The notes below the pieces were generated by a model, which was not told the origin of the DNA, made no database searches, and saw only the letters and a list, made by a program, of their open reading frames with translations. Position numbers and translations under genes: made by a program. A stretch of DNA of 64,000 nucleotides from the NCBI RefSeq assembly GCF_025118155.1, contig NW_026251398.1, positions 372,001 to 436,000 on the forward strand, written 5' to 3'. Below are positions 48,978 to 60,800 of the stretch, piece by piece. The DNA is from Cokeromyces recurvatus (taxonomy: Eukaryota > Mucoromycota > Mucoromycetes > Mucorales > Mucoraceae). Each line of letters starts with the position of its first letter. The stretch's first letter is position 1.

Positions 48978-49867
48978 ATGAAAACTGCTGCTTGTTGTAT
49001 TATTGGTGATGAGATTCTATCAGGAAAAACCAAAGATACTAATTCACATTATTTAGGTATATGCTATTTTATGCTAGAATACATGTAAATATTAAAATTT
49101 TTTACATTATAAAGCAAAAACGTTATTTGATCTTGGAATCGAATTAAAATGTATCCGAGTCATTGGTGATGATGCACAAGATATCATTCGAACAGTAAAA
49201 GAATTGTCTTTATTATATGACATTGTATTCACTAGTGGTGGCATAGGTAGAGAATCGACCGAAAAATAAATAAATAAAATAAAATAAACTCAATAACCAT
49301 CTCCATTCTTTTCATTAATAATTAGGTCCAACTCATGATGACATTACATACGAATCAATAGCAACTGCTTATAATTTAGAAATGAAAGTGGATCAAACAA
49401 CTTTCAATATGATTATGAAATACGGCAACAAAAATTATACTTTAACAGAAGAATACGCACGCCATCTCGCTACCTTCCCTTTTCCAGCAATTTTGTTAAG
49501 AGAGAATAAAAAGCTCATGATACCCGTAGTTGTTGTGAATGAAAATATATATATTTTACCCGGTATCCCCGCTTTATTTCAACTTTTGCTTGATACACTT
49601 GGATCAAGATTAAGTCAAAACACACCTTATTATAGACTTGAGATTGCTACTGAGCAACCTGAGATGGCTATTGCTACTATCTTGCGTAAAATACAACAAC
49701 AAGTACAACATGTAGTAAAGATTGGAAGCTATCCTACATGGCAACAAGAAGAAGAGAAAATTAAAGTGATCGTGACTGTAACAGGACAAGACAAGTCCAA
49801 AGTAAAAGAAATTAGTCAATGGATCCAAAAGGAAATACGAGGGTGGCCTCATAGGAGTCGTCTCTAA
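48978..49867 (+). CDS. MoaB/Mog (CinA-type) molybdopterin-binding domain protein
   Basis: Exons 48978..49056, 49115..49246 and 49326..49867 give 250 residues. The start MKTAACCIIGDEILSGKTKD and the block VFTSGGIGPTHDDITYESIA are the signature of the MoCF/CinA fold, also found at the N-terminus of animal FAD synthase (FLAD1). Both introns fall in phase 1 beside these motifs. Stand-alone fungal members are not proven molybdenum enzymes; a nucleotide or FAD-related hydrolase role is equally plausible. The stop lies 13 bp from the stop of the opposing methyltransferase-like gene, and an AATAAA at 49901..49906 lies inside that neighbour's antisense coding region. Confidence 0.85.
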
Positions 49868-49880
49868 AAAAAAAATGAAA

Positions 49881-51225
49881 CTAGTAGTAGGAAGGAATCC
49901 AATAAACTACTTTATTTTTTCCTTCAAAGTCCAAATAAGCCGTTTTAATCTCTCCACGTCCCTGAGTCTCCTTTTCACATATATATTGAATTTGTTGTTC
50001 TGTCGTCGTGACAAGTTCTCCTGTCTTTAAACGTCGCGTTCGATTATCATGACTAAAAACACAACAAGGAACGACTGCAAACGCTTTATTGAGCTTCAAT
50101 GCCAGATCGACAATAGGAATTGTGGCTTGATCTGAATGTAGCCCAACAATAACACCTGTAGTTTGCAATAGTTTCTCATGTTCCTTAATGAATTCATCAT
50201 TCAGGTAAGTATGTAGATACTCTGGTGTTAATTCATAAGGCCAACTATGTAATTTATTTTGAGCTTCTTTATCATTTTTCCAATCCATATTATCATTGTC
50301 GCATGATGTTGTATTCTTTTCGAATCTTAAATACATAAGACGACGTAAACGTGTATACCAATATTGAGGCCGTTTTCTTGGGTTTGGATCTACAACAGTG
50401 GTAGGGATACCGAACCCACGGCTTAGAATCATTGCAATCTCTCCTTTACCACCTGCTACATCTAACACTGATGCTGTTTTAGATGACAACTGTTGCTTGA
50501 ATGTCTTTTGAATCCAATCTGCAAATATAATCGCACGTAATCCGTGGGGTTGTTTCGATTGATGAGGATCGTTTGGATCATAGTTAGTTATTTTGCGATG
50601 TATCTCTTTCTTTTTAGATATTATATACATATATAATTAGCATTCTTAATTATTACTTTATATATACATATTTGTATATATCACTTGCAAATTTTATGCT
50701 TACTTCTTGTAACCATGCTTTGCGTGCGCTTTCAAATGCTTCACCTGTAGGATGCTGAAATAGACAATCATCGCCTCGAAGACATTTATTTTTATTAATC
50801 CAATACTTGCATACTTGTTTTGTAATCGTTTTATTTTCATCTAAACAGCATTCGGTTGGTTTCTTTTTCTTTTCGAGACTTCTACCAAGAGGAGGATCTT
50901 GTGCAAAAGGTTTAGTATTTAAATAGGGCTCTATCACCTGAACAGGTCGATTGGACTGCCAAACTGGATAATCTTTTTCAAAACTCTCACTTGGATCTAA
51001 GGGATAGCCCACTTGAACGGAAACTACAAAACCTGGTCGTGCAGTTCGAAAGGCTTCCTGAAAAGATACTTCATCTAACGTATTATCGTCTGTTCTGAAA
51101 AGGATTTGGCATTTTTCTGAAGGATCATCTTTTGATGAAGGTTGAACGTCAATGAAAAAAAGGAATTTACAGAGTCTTCTCCTTGTCCTCACTTGACCTG
51201 TAATGGTTTGAACAATGTCAATCAT
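49881..51225 (-). CDS. OB-fold / CCCH zinc finger / Rossmann methyltransferase protein
   Basis: Exons (complement) 50704..51225 and 49881..50609; 416 residues. Three parts: an N-terminal OB-fold-like region (TITGQVRTRRRLCKFLFFID, resembling the anticodon-binding domain of class II aminoacyl-tRNA synthetases); a CCCH finger at about residues 140-157 (C-x8-C-x5-C-x3-H, in CKYWINKNKCLRGDDCLFQH); and a methyltransferase domain with motif I VLDVAGGKGEIAM, an acidic VVDPNP end to the next strand, GLHSDQATIPIVDLAL and VPCCVFSHDNR. The last two resemble the catalytic region of Trm13-like and related tRNA or rRNA methyltransferases. I infer an RNA methyltransferase; the target is unknown. Divergent from MZT1 by 127 bp. 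Confidence 0.8.
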
Positions 51226-51352
51226 TATAATTGATAAAAGTAAAAATGAAAAAGCAGTCCGTTCATGTTTTATTTTTTAAGTATTTTACAAACAATAATA
51301 AAAAAAGGTCTCCTTTTTTGTTAATATTGTTTAATTTTAAAAAAAAAAAAGA
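51226..51352. promoter_or_regulatory. 127-bp bidirectional promoter, methyltransferase-like gene / MZT1
   Basis: The two start codons lie 127 bp apart, head to head. The spacer is AT-rich with an A12 tract just before the MZT1 ATG. Shared regulation is inferred from spacing only. Confidence 0.55.
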
Positions 51353-51718
51353 ATGGAACCAACAAGAAATACAGAAGTAAAAGAAACAGTAGATTGTATA
51401 GTATATAATGTTCTATTTAATAAATAAATAAAAAAAAAAAAAAAAAAAAAAACTTATAATAAAATTACCTTTTTTTTTTCTTTAGTACTTTATGAAATGT
51501 CAAACATGTTAAATACAGGATTAGATCGAGAAACAATTGGTTTATGTATTTCATTATGTGAACGAGGTGTTAATCCAGAAGCATTAGCTGTAAATTTACT
51601 ATATATTCATATACATACATGTATATACATTGTGACTAATATATATGGTCCTTTTCTTTAGACTGTTATTAAAGAATTACGTGAACTGGAAAAGAACAAG
51701 CAGAGTAATCAACTTTAA
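51353..51718 (+). CDS. MZT1: MZT1/MOZART1, gamma-tubulin complex recruitment factor
   Basis: Very small protein that binds the N-termini of gamma-tubulin complex proteins and is needed for microtubule nucleation at spindle poles. Exons 51353..51395, 51486..51589 and 51662..51718 give only 67 residues. After splicing it reads [20 protein letters not shown], then [20 protein letters not shown] and [11 protein letters not shown], which tracks human MOZART1 nearly along its full length. Exon 1 must end at 51395 (donor GTATAG) to make DLLYEM; the later GT sites break the frame. Intron 1 carries an A23 run. Each exon is too short to appear as a normal ORF. Confidence 0.92.
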
Positions 51719-52064
51719 AAGTACAATCTGTTTATTTTATTTCTACTATTGAAATTATTCCTTAATTACCACATGAATTAATAATGTCAAGAAAGGTATT
51801 ATAATGTTTGTTCTTATTGCTTTATATGAATATAAATATACTTGATAATATAACTGTATAGCTTCTGATTTATAATTAATGTATTTAACAACTATTAATA
51901 AAAAGATTATAAATGCATATTCTTTATAGAAATGTTGTTTAAATTTATTCGAAACACCTGTTTTCTTGATAATAAAAGAATGACGTAAATTTTCTTTTTC
52001 TAAATAAAAATAAATAAAATCTCTATATCTTCTCTTTTTGTTTTTCCTTTATACACATCTATAC
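51719..52064. other. 346-bp intergenic region, MZT1 / PNKP
   Basis: AT-rich spacer between two genes on the same strand; it holds the MZT1 3' end and the PNKP promoter. Nothing else seen. Confidence 0.7.
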
Positions 52065-53556
52065 ATGAAACGTGAAGAAGCCGATAGTCATTCAATAGAA
52101 AATAATAATGATAACACTAAAAAAATAAAAAAAGGTTTTTCTTTTTTCTTTTATAAATTATGTTAATTTATGATTAATAAGTATATAATTAGAGCATCCC
52201 TTTTTTAGTATGAATTCAACAAAAAAAGCAAAGGGATCAGTAATTCAATGGATCAAAACACTAGATTCAGTATTGATTGCAAAATCTAGAATGTTAAATA
52301 ATGATGTTAAAACTGAAAAATGCAAAATAGCTGCATTTGACTTGGTAAATATACATGTGCATATATTAATTACTCTTTTATATTAAAGAAACAATTTTTA
52401 TGCCCTATTTTATATAAAGGACGGTACTTTGATTAAAACTAAAGGTAAACATGTTCATTCAAAAGATAAACATGATTGGCTTTGGTGGGACTCCATGATA
52501 CCAAAACGACTTGAAAAACTGAATAATGAAGGGTAAACAAAAGAAGGAAAAAAAAAAAATGGCATGTTGAATTTCTTGTCAAGTAACTAGTAAAAAAAAA
52601 AAAAAAGTTATCAAATAGTTATACTTTCCAATCAAAATGGTTTACGAAAGTTCAACATGATAAATGACTTTAAATACAAGATGGAAAATATTTTAAGTCA
52701 AGTTAATTCACCCATTCTCTTTATGGCTGCATTAGAAAAAGACATGTATCGTAAGCCGATGACAGGAATGTGGGATTGGTTAAACACACATATTTATACA
52801 AATATTGACAAGATGCAAAGTTTATATGTGGGCGATGCAGCAGGAAGAGAAGTTGATTGGAAACCCAATAAAAAAAAGGATCATTCATGTGGAGATCGTA
52901 AATTTGCAGCCAATCTTCAAATCAATTTTTATACTCCTGAAGAATTTTTTTTGAATGAGCCCAAGACAACACACTTTAGCTGGAAAGGATTTGATGCTAA
53001 TCAATATTTATCATTAGAATTGCCCCTTTATACACCACAAGATACACCCTTATTTAATAGAGAACAAAAAAGAGAAGTTATTATTTGTGTAGGCTATCCT
53101 GCAAGTGGGAAATCAAGATTTGTAGAAAAGTATTTAGTCAAAGAAAGAGGCTATATACACATTAATCAAGATACATTAAAGACAAAGGATAAATGTATTA
53201 AAAGATGCAAAGAAGCATTAGAAAATTCAACTTCATCTATTGTCATTGATAATACAAATCCTGAACGTTCTACACGTGCTATTTATATCAAATTAGCTCA
53301 AGAGGCAAAGGCTCCCGTTCGATGCTTTTATTTTGGAGATAATATGGATTTAGCTCAACATAATAATTATTATCGTGCGCTTTATCAGCAACAAGATCCC
53401 AAAAGATTATTAAGTTCCATTGTATTTCACAAGTTTAAAAAGTCTTTTCAACCACCTACCTTATCTGAAGGCTTTGAAGAAATCAAACAAATTCACTTTG
53501 TATTTGATGAATCAGAGAAAGAAAAAGAAATATGGAAGAAATGGTGGACTGCATAA
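52065..53556 (+). CDS. PNK1: polynucleotide 5'-kinase / 3'-phosphatase
   Basis: Repairs DNA strand-break ends by phosphorylating 5'-OH and removing 3'-phosphate. Exons 52065..52134, 52193..52344, 52420..52532 and 52608..53556 give 427 residues, like fission yeast Pnk1, and without the FHA domain of the animal enzyme. The HAD phosphatase motif FDLDGTLI is split by intron 2 (DL / DGT). Motif II is VILSNQNGLRKF. The kinase domain follows with P-loop VGYPASGKSRF and the lid-type IDNTNPERSTR. Exon 2 begins EHPFFSM, a family mark. Intron 3 has 15 A directly before its AG. It converges on the caprin-like gene with 130 bp between stops. Confidence 0.94.
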
Positions 53557-53686
53557 AATCATTTTTATTATATGATATATAAAATGTGTATATGTATTGT
53601 AAATGTAGTATATTGTTGTGCAATAATAATAAAAGGCAAGAGGTGGGGGGCCAATCAAATTTTTTTATTTTATTTTTTTTTTATTA

Positions 53687-55529
53687 TTATTCATCATTAC
53701 TACTTCTTTGGTCACGTCCAAAGCCTCTACCATTTGTAGTTATATTGCTACTACGCCCCCTACCACGTATAGTACTGTTGCCATTTCCTCTTCTACCTCT
53801 AAATCGACTACCATGTCCACGACCTCGACCACGTGATGTATTATCTCCATTATAATGACCTCGACCTCCTTTTCCACTCCTTCCAAGGTATGAAGGACTG
53901 GTATTACTCTCTCTACGTCTCCAATTACCACTTGCATCTGATGGATTTATTCTTTTCATATCCTGAGCATCAGAAGATGCATTTTCTTCTTCTTCCTTTT
54001 TATCTTCATCTGTAGTTACTGAAGGGGATGATGACATAGGTTGTTCAACATTAGCTTGCTTTGATTCTTTATCTGAATCAAGTTTTTCTTCTATATTACA
54101 TTCTTCTTGTGTTGAATCAATTTTTGGAGGACGAGCAGATTCTTCTTGTTTTATTTCATTTTCTGTAGTAGTAGAATCTTCTTTATGTAATTCTTTTTGC
54201 GTAAGAGAGTCTTCATTACGTATTTCTTTTGAACTCTTTTCTGTTTTATTCTCGTTTTCTTCTTCTAATGGTTTATTAGATGCCCAATTATCATTCTTTG
54301 TTGATTCTAATGCTTCTTCTACATATAAGATAATGATGTACATTCAATATATTATTATTGTAGGGTACATACCTGTTTTGACTGAATTATCTGCAGTATT
54401 CCAACTATCACCTTTTATCGTATTATCAATTACTTTATTCCAACCTAAATGCTCATTTAATCTATCAGCTGTTTCAGGTATGACTTCTCCCCAAGAATCT
54501 TCAGGTTTAGTAGCTACTGATACATTCTCATCTGGCCCCTGTTCCTCACTGCTAATAGCCATGTTATTTTTGTTACTTGATTTTTTCTTTTGCTTTTTCT
54601 GTTTAGTCTGTGTAGGTAATTGCTCATTTTCTTCCGTCTTTTGATTTTCAGGTTCATTGTTTCTTAACAACTCTTGCTCTTCCCCTTCTTGTTTGTTATT
54701 GTTCTGGTGAATAGGAAGGGTATCCAATTGAGCATTCTCATTGACATCTTCTTCGGGCACTGTATTATCCCACACATGTTGAATTAAATTTTTTATGTCT
54801 TTAAAAGTAATTTTCTCCTGATCTGGAATGAGTTCATCAAGGCCTAAATCTAATTTCTTTAATAAAGAAAATACTTGCTGTCGTTTTGTTGTTCGAATGT
54901 GTGCAGAAGGATCTGTCTTTAGATAAACAGAAGCACCTACTAATTGATCACACAAATCAGTAATAGCCTTTAAATAGTCATCATGAGTTGGTGACGATGA
55001 ATCCTTCTTTAGTGCTGTGACATGATTGACCATCATCTCGAACAAACCCAATTGTCCCAAACGCACAAAATAAAAGAATTGTAATAAGGAAAGGATTTGT
55101 TGTTCATTATTTTGTTTAAAGTCTTTTTCTCTAGTGTCTGTATAGGATGTTACTCTACTTTTCATTGATGAATCCGTCTAATAATAATAAGAGAGTTATA
55201 AAAATGGGTTGAAGAAGTTTCTTGTGTATTCTTACAAATTTAGTTAAAGTTAATTTGTATCTTTCAAGACAAGCTTTTGCTATTTGTTTATTTGATTGTT
55301 CTTCTAAACTCAATTCCCTTGTCTTTTGTTGTTCTTCCAAGTTATTCTGCAGAAAGAAAGAAAATAACTAATTTTGTACACATAAACAAATGGCAACATT
55401 TATTTTTACCAGTTCGTCTTGTAAATTTTTTATTTCATTTTGAATACATTCCAAATAAGGATGTATAGACATTGGATGATGTCTCTTTTTGTTTGATTTC
55501 TTTTTAAAAGGTCTTGGTGGTTTTTCCAT
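53687..55529 (-). CDS. caprin-like RNA-binding protein with RGG tail
   Basis: Exons (complement): 55410..55529, 55236..55346, 54373..55177, 53687..54318; 555 residues. The N-terminal half is helical and resembles the caprin homology region: NNLEEQQKTRELSLEEQSNK, ERYKLTLTKF and QILSLLQFFYFVRLGQLGLF. The middle is acidic and Gln/Glu/Lys-rich with Trp-containing short motifs (DSWGEV, GWNKV, GDSWN). The C-terminus is an RGG/RGR region (GRSGKGGRGHYNG, TSRGRGRGHGSRFRGRRGNG), as in Caprin-1 and other RNP-granule proteins. Role in mRNA control or stress granules is inferred from this architecture. Similarity to animal caprins is at domain level only. Confidence 0.72.
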
Positions 55530-56233
55530 TAAGAAGAATTATTAATTTTCAGTAGTTGTGTGAAAGGAAAAAATAAAATAAAGTAAAATAAATAAAATAA
55601 AATAAATAATTAAATAAACTTTTGTTTATTTTATTTTATTTCTTTTTTTTTTTTTTTTTTTTGCACGCGTCGTTCCTCCATGACATATATTAAAATTCAG
55701 CCAATCAATTGATAATATAGATCGTTGTTGTTATGTTTACGACGAATATAGAAAAAAGTTAAATGGAAACAGCCAATTGCTACTCAACATTAGTAGTGTC
55801 TAAATTTATTTTGAGTATTTAAACAGTGACATAGATTCCCCTTATTTTATTTTCGATCAAGGAACATGGATACTACAGTTGAAAATCCAAAGAAGAAGTA
55901 CAAATCTTCTAGAGTACATTTATACTATGTATATAATAACTAGTGCACTTTTTTTTTTAATTTTAATTTTCAACAGTATGTTTATATATAAGAGTGAACA
56001 ACAAACATCCCTTTAAAAAAAAAGGGACTTCAGGAACAGATAATAGTGGATAAGTTTTGTACATAAATTAGTGTACTTTACTCATCATTTTATAGAAAAA
56101 AGAAAAAAAAAAAGCAGTTTTCTGAATTTTAAGTTCAAAGGTTAAATGGGTGTTACAAATTATAAGGGAAATTACTTTTTTTTTTTCCTTTTTCCTTTTT
56201 CCCTTTTCTCTTCTTCTTTACTTTTGTTTAATA
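55530..56233. other. 704-bp divergent region, caprin-like gene / GT77-like gene
   Basis: Holds both promoters. ACGCGT (MluI cell-cycle-box type) at 55665..55670 and CCAAT at 55701..55705 and 55773..55777 are visible, plus a T20 tract before the ACGCGT. The in-frame codons upstream of the GT77-like ATG (from 56150) are Phe-rich and look like leader. No extra gene seen. Confidence 0.6.
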
Positions 56234-57513
56234 ATGAAGATTCAGTTTAAATTATTAGATCAAAGGAAAGGAATCATCATTTTTTCAAGTTGTATTTTAT
56301 TCATTACTTGTATAGTCTTTCTTGTTCATTTCTATTTTATGTACGATAATAACACAAAGACGACAGCAGTAACAGATTCTAATTATTTAAGCAATGAACA
56401 AAGCTTCTTTGATAATGTCGACGATCAAAGCTCTCTATTACCATGTCCATGTGATCCTTCTTTATTAGAGGATATAAAAAAAGTTGAATCAGAAAAGACA
56501 GTGAAGGATAGAACAAAGAAGATTGAAACCCAACTACCGCCAGTAGCAGTCATGAAGAAAGTAAATGCTAACCTTTTAAAGGATCGAGTATTGATCGTTG
56601 CTACGGCTAATTATGGTATGCGAAATCATGTCTATAATTGGATTGAATCTATTAAAAGAACAGGTGAAAAGAAATTTTTGATCTTTTGCTTTGATCAAAA
56701 GCTCTATGATCATCTCTGTCTAACAGGTCATGAAAATCAAGCGACATTAATACCCGAAGTCTGGTATCATCAACAAGTAGAATCAGACTTTAAAACTTAT
56801 TTTAGTCAAGAATATAGAGTGATTACACATTCTAAAACACTTGTCGTTCAACAACTTCTTTATCTTGACATTCATGTCCTCTTTTCAGATGTCGATATAG
56901 TTTGGCTTAGAAAAGATATTGTTCATTACATGACTCGTCTTTTACAGATTCGACCTGAAACAGGTGTCCTATTTCAACAAGAAGGATTAAATCAACAAGA
57001 AATTAACAGTGGATTTTATTTAATGCGTTCCACAGATGAAATGAAGTTATTATTAGCAGAAACAATTGAAATTCAAGATTCAAGTAATAATACTAAAACA
57101 CAACAAGGGGCCATGAATACTGCTTTAAATCAATTTAATCTTGATATTCGAACATCTCCAATTGTTTTATTAGATATCTTACATTTTCCAAATGGATACG
57201 TGTATTATACACTTGACTTACCTAATCAATATGGAATTGAACCCTATATTGTTCATGCAAACTATTTGGTAATCAAAAACAAACAAACAGAAAAAAAAGG
57301 GGGTGTACATAAAAGAGAAAGAAAACACACATACACACACACACATACATACATCTCTACCTCTACCTCTACCTCCGCTTCTCCCCCTTTATTATTAATA
57401 TTATTATTTGATAGGTTGGCGAAGATAAAAAGCAAAAACTAGTATCAAGTAATTTTTGGTATCTAAATGATACTTGGCTGGACCAAATAGATAAAAAATT
57501 AAATATGATTTAA
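56234..57513 (+). CDS. GT77-like type II membrane glycosyltransferase
   Basis: Exons 56234..57268 and 57415..57513 give 377 residues. The start is the ATG of MKIQFKLLDQRKG, followed by a single signal-anchor helix (about residues 13-36), so the catalytic part should face the Golgi lumen. The nucleotide-diphospho-sugar transferase domain shows VLIVATANYGMRNHVYNWIE, HSKTLVVQQLLYLDIHVLFS, the metal-binding DxD in SDVDIVWL, and NSGFYLMRSTDEM. Exon 2 supplies VGEDKKQKLVSSNFWYLNDT, completing the usual HANYLVG ending. The family includes galactosyl- and xylosyltransferases; the donor sugar cannot be told. The intron has CA and CTCTAC repeats. Confidence 0.85.
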
Positions 57514-57832
57514 TATGATTCTACTCGAGCATATAAATGTGTTGTAGTACAGTAGAAGAAGGTAATTCTGTAATATAATAATGAATTCTTTGTTGTTAAT
57601 GAATTCCTTTGTTATGACTTGAAGGAGTGGAATATTTTAATATAAAAGGAAAATAATAAACGTGATCTTTTAGCATATAAATAGAAATGCTATAACACTA
57701 CTAGTTCATCTTAATAAACTTTTTTTTAAGCTATTTCTGAAAGCAATCTAAAATAGTACTTTGTTTATTTTTTATTATTCTCTTGTTTTCTCTCTCTCTC
57801 TCTTTTATTATTATATCATTAATTTTATTGTT
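57514..57832. other. 319-bp intergenic region, GT77-like gene / subtilase
   Basis: AT-rich spacer between same-strand genes, with a (TC)n pyrimidine run about 57787..57804 just before the subtilase start. Nothing else seen. Confidence 0.7.
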
Positions 57833-60800
57833 ATGGTTAAACATCTATTATACTTGTTATTATTCATTCTAATATCCTCCTTTGTGACAGCTACTAAAGA
57901 ACATCATGATGGCGGATATATCCTTGAATTTAAATCTTTGTCACAGATATCGTCATTTGTACATAATCAAATTCAGTCACAACAAGGTGATATGACAGTA
58001 CGTTATACATATGATTCAGATCTATTCAAAGGAATCGCTATAGAGTTTAAAGATAGCCAGAAGGCGAAAAGAATAATCGAATCTGATACAACTATCATTC
58101 GTTCATGGCCTATTCACCATCGTATTGATCTGCATGCACCTATTTTACCTCGTAAACATGATTTACCGACGACATTCTTTGTTCCACAAAACAAGGTATA
58201 ATATTAATAAATGATTTATATACACATATACACATATAAATATACATGTATATTCTATAGACGACAATTAAAATATTGACAGAGATGAATTATAAATTGA
58301 GTAAAGAATTAAAATCAAAAGGTTCAGGTGTAAAGATTGGTATCATTGATACAGGTATTTCTTTTTATCATAATAAGGCTTAAACAAAAAAAAAAAAAAA
58401 AACTCATACTATTGTTTCTTTCTTTAGGTGTTGATTATACTCATCCTGCTTTAGGAGGTTGTTTTGGAATGAAATGTAAAATAAGATATGGTTATGATTT
58501 AGTGGGTAATGATTTTGATGGATCTTTAGCGTCTATTCGAGAAAGTAATGATCCTATTGATAATTGCCCATCAAATTCAAGTAAGTAATCAAGTAGCAGT
58601 AGTAGTAGTATTAAATAAAACATACAAATACAATAACATATACACCTTTTTTTTTTCTTTAGCTTCGGCTTCTGGACATGGAACTTTTATTGCTGGTATT
58701 ATCGCTGCTAAAGATAAAAAATTTGTAATAAAATATAGAATACAAATAATAGATAAAGGAAAAAATGCAAACTAATATATATGTATATGATCTGAATTGA
58801 ACTGAATTGAATAGAATTGGACTGGTGTTGCTCCAGACGCTACTCTAGGTGTTTGGAAGTAAGTTGAATCTACATATATGTATATGCATATAATGATAAT
58901 GATTGACATGAAACATGTAGAGTATATGGATGTAACTATCCAGGTTCACCCAATCATGTTGTACTAAAAGCAATGGAAATGGCATATAAGGTATATGTAT
59001 TTTTATACACATAGATTTGACTCCTTTATTTTCTAATAATAGTAATCATGTAGGCTGGAATGAACATTATTAATATATCATCTGGAGTAAGAGGTGGTTG
59101 GAATGAAGAAGTACTGTCTGTCATGGCTAATAGATTAGTATCTAAAGGAGTTCACGGTATAATACATATACATATATGCATATACATAGTTATATATAGG
59201 GTAATTAAATATATACATGTATAAATACATTAGTGGTTACTGCAAGTGGTAATATTGGTTCCAATGGTATCTTCTTAACTGCCTCTCCTGCTTCTGGTAA
59301 AGATGTCATTGCTGTGGGTTCAACAATGAATCATGTTGTACCTGAATTTATTTTAAAAATTTATACCAATGATACAAAAAAGAAGAAGGATGAAGAAATT
59401 CGTAAAGAAAAAAAAAGAAAAAAAAAATACAAAAAAAAAAAAACTAATTTTTCTGATAAATAACATCTATGATAGCTTATCGCACCTTTGTGAATAGTCC
59501 ATTTTCATTTCAGGATGAATTACCTATTTTAGCAACTGGAAAAGTATTCAATCAAAGAAATGATGCTTGTAAAAGATTAAAAAAGGATTATAATAATACG
59601 ATTTTATTGATTCATCAAGGTGGTTGTGATTCAATTGAAAAGATAAAACATGCAAAGAAAGCAGGTGCAAGGGCAGTTGTATTCTATAGCGATAAAAGAG
59701 ATACTACAACTGACGTTGAATTACTTTCAGCAGCTGTACTACCCGTTGCATTTGTTAATAATAATCATGGTGAATCCATTTGGAATACTTTATTATCAAT
59801 AAAGGGAAAGAAGTCTAGTCACCACGTTGTCATGATTCGTTTTACGAATACACTTGTAGCTTCAAGGGCACCAAAGAATGAATTAGATAAAATGGCGGAC
59901 TTTTCTTCTTTGGGTCCCACTTATGAACTTGATTTAAAACCTGAATTAGTTGCTGTAGGAACGGATATCTTTTCTACATTACCAACATATCAAAAATCGT
60001 ACGGTTTTAGATCTGGAACTTCCTTTTCGGCCCCTTATGTCACAGCTTCTATTGCTCTTCTTATTTCTAATTTAAAGAACTCGACTAACAAGAGTCCAGA
60101 ACTAGTAAAGAATGCATTCATGAATTTTGCTAATCAAGGTAATCATATATTCATACATTACATGTATACAAATAGGTATTTATATGATTAATAGTGAAAA
60201 GACCTACTATCTCCGCTCTAGAATATGGTGATTCTCCTATTCGGCAAGGTGCTGGTGTGGTTGATGTTGTACAGACCATAAAGGGCTTTCAACAATTTCA
60301 TGTATCACCTTCAAAACTCAATCTAAATGATTCAGCTCACTTTCATCCTCATCATGAGCTAACGATCTTTAATCATGGTTCTCATGATCTATCGATTTAT
60401 CTAGAACATCAACCCTCTTTCACAGTAAAAGGCTATTCTATCCATGATGAATCGAATGGTTTCTATCCTGTCAATGATTCAGTTGCAAACGTAGAGTTCA
60501 CATCATCATCATCGTCGAATAAGAAGGAGGGGGTGGTGGTTGTACCTAGAGGTCAATCTATCAAGGTATCTGTTGAATTTGAACCACCCTCTATTCACTC
60601 ATTTTCGAAAGACATCTCTCATGTCATCTACAATGGTTATCTTACCTTTTCAACAAAGACAATGAAAGCTAGTGTTCCTTACATGGGCATGGTCGGTCGT
60701 ATGCATGATCTCCCCGTCTTGGATCGTTCAAATAAGCCATACTCTGCTGCTGCACCTTTCAAGTTTCCTTCAATTGGATTGCCCTCAGGTAATGCCACAT

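Noticed and set aside
56150..56233. Upstream in-frame start for the GT77-like protein
   Set aside because: Adds a Phe-rich stretch from a T/C tract; the ATG at 56234 gives a standard signal-anchor.
59402..59463. Subtilase ending in a Lys-rich tail at 59463
   Set aside because: Would truncate before the catalytic Ser; a GTAAAG...GATAG intron restores the PA and Ser regions.
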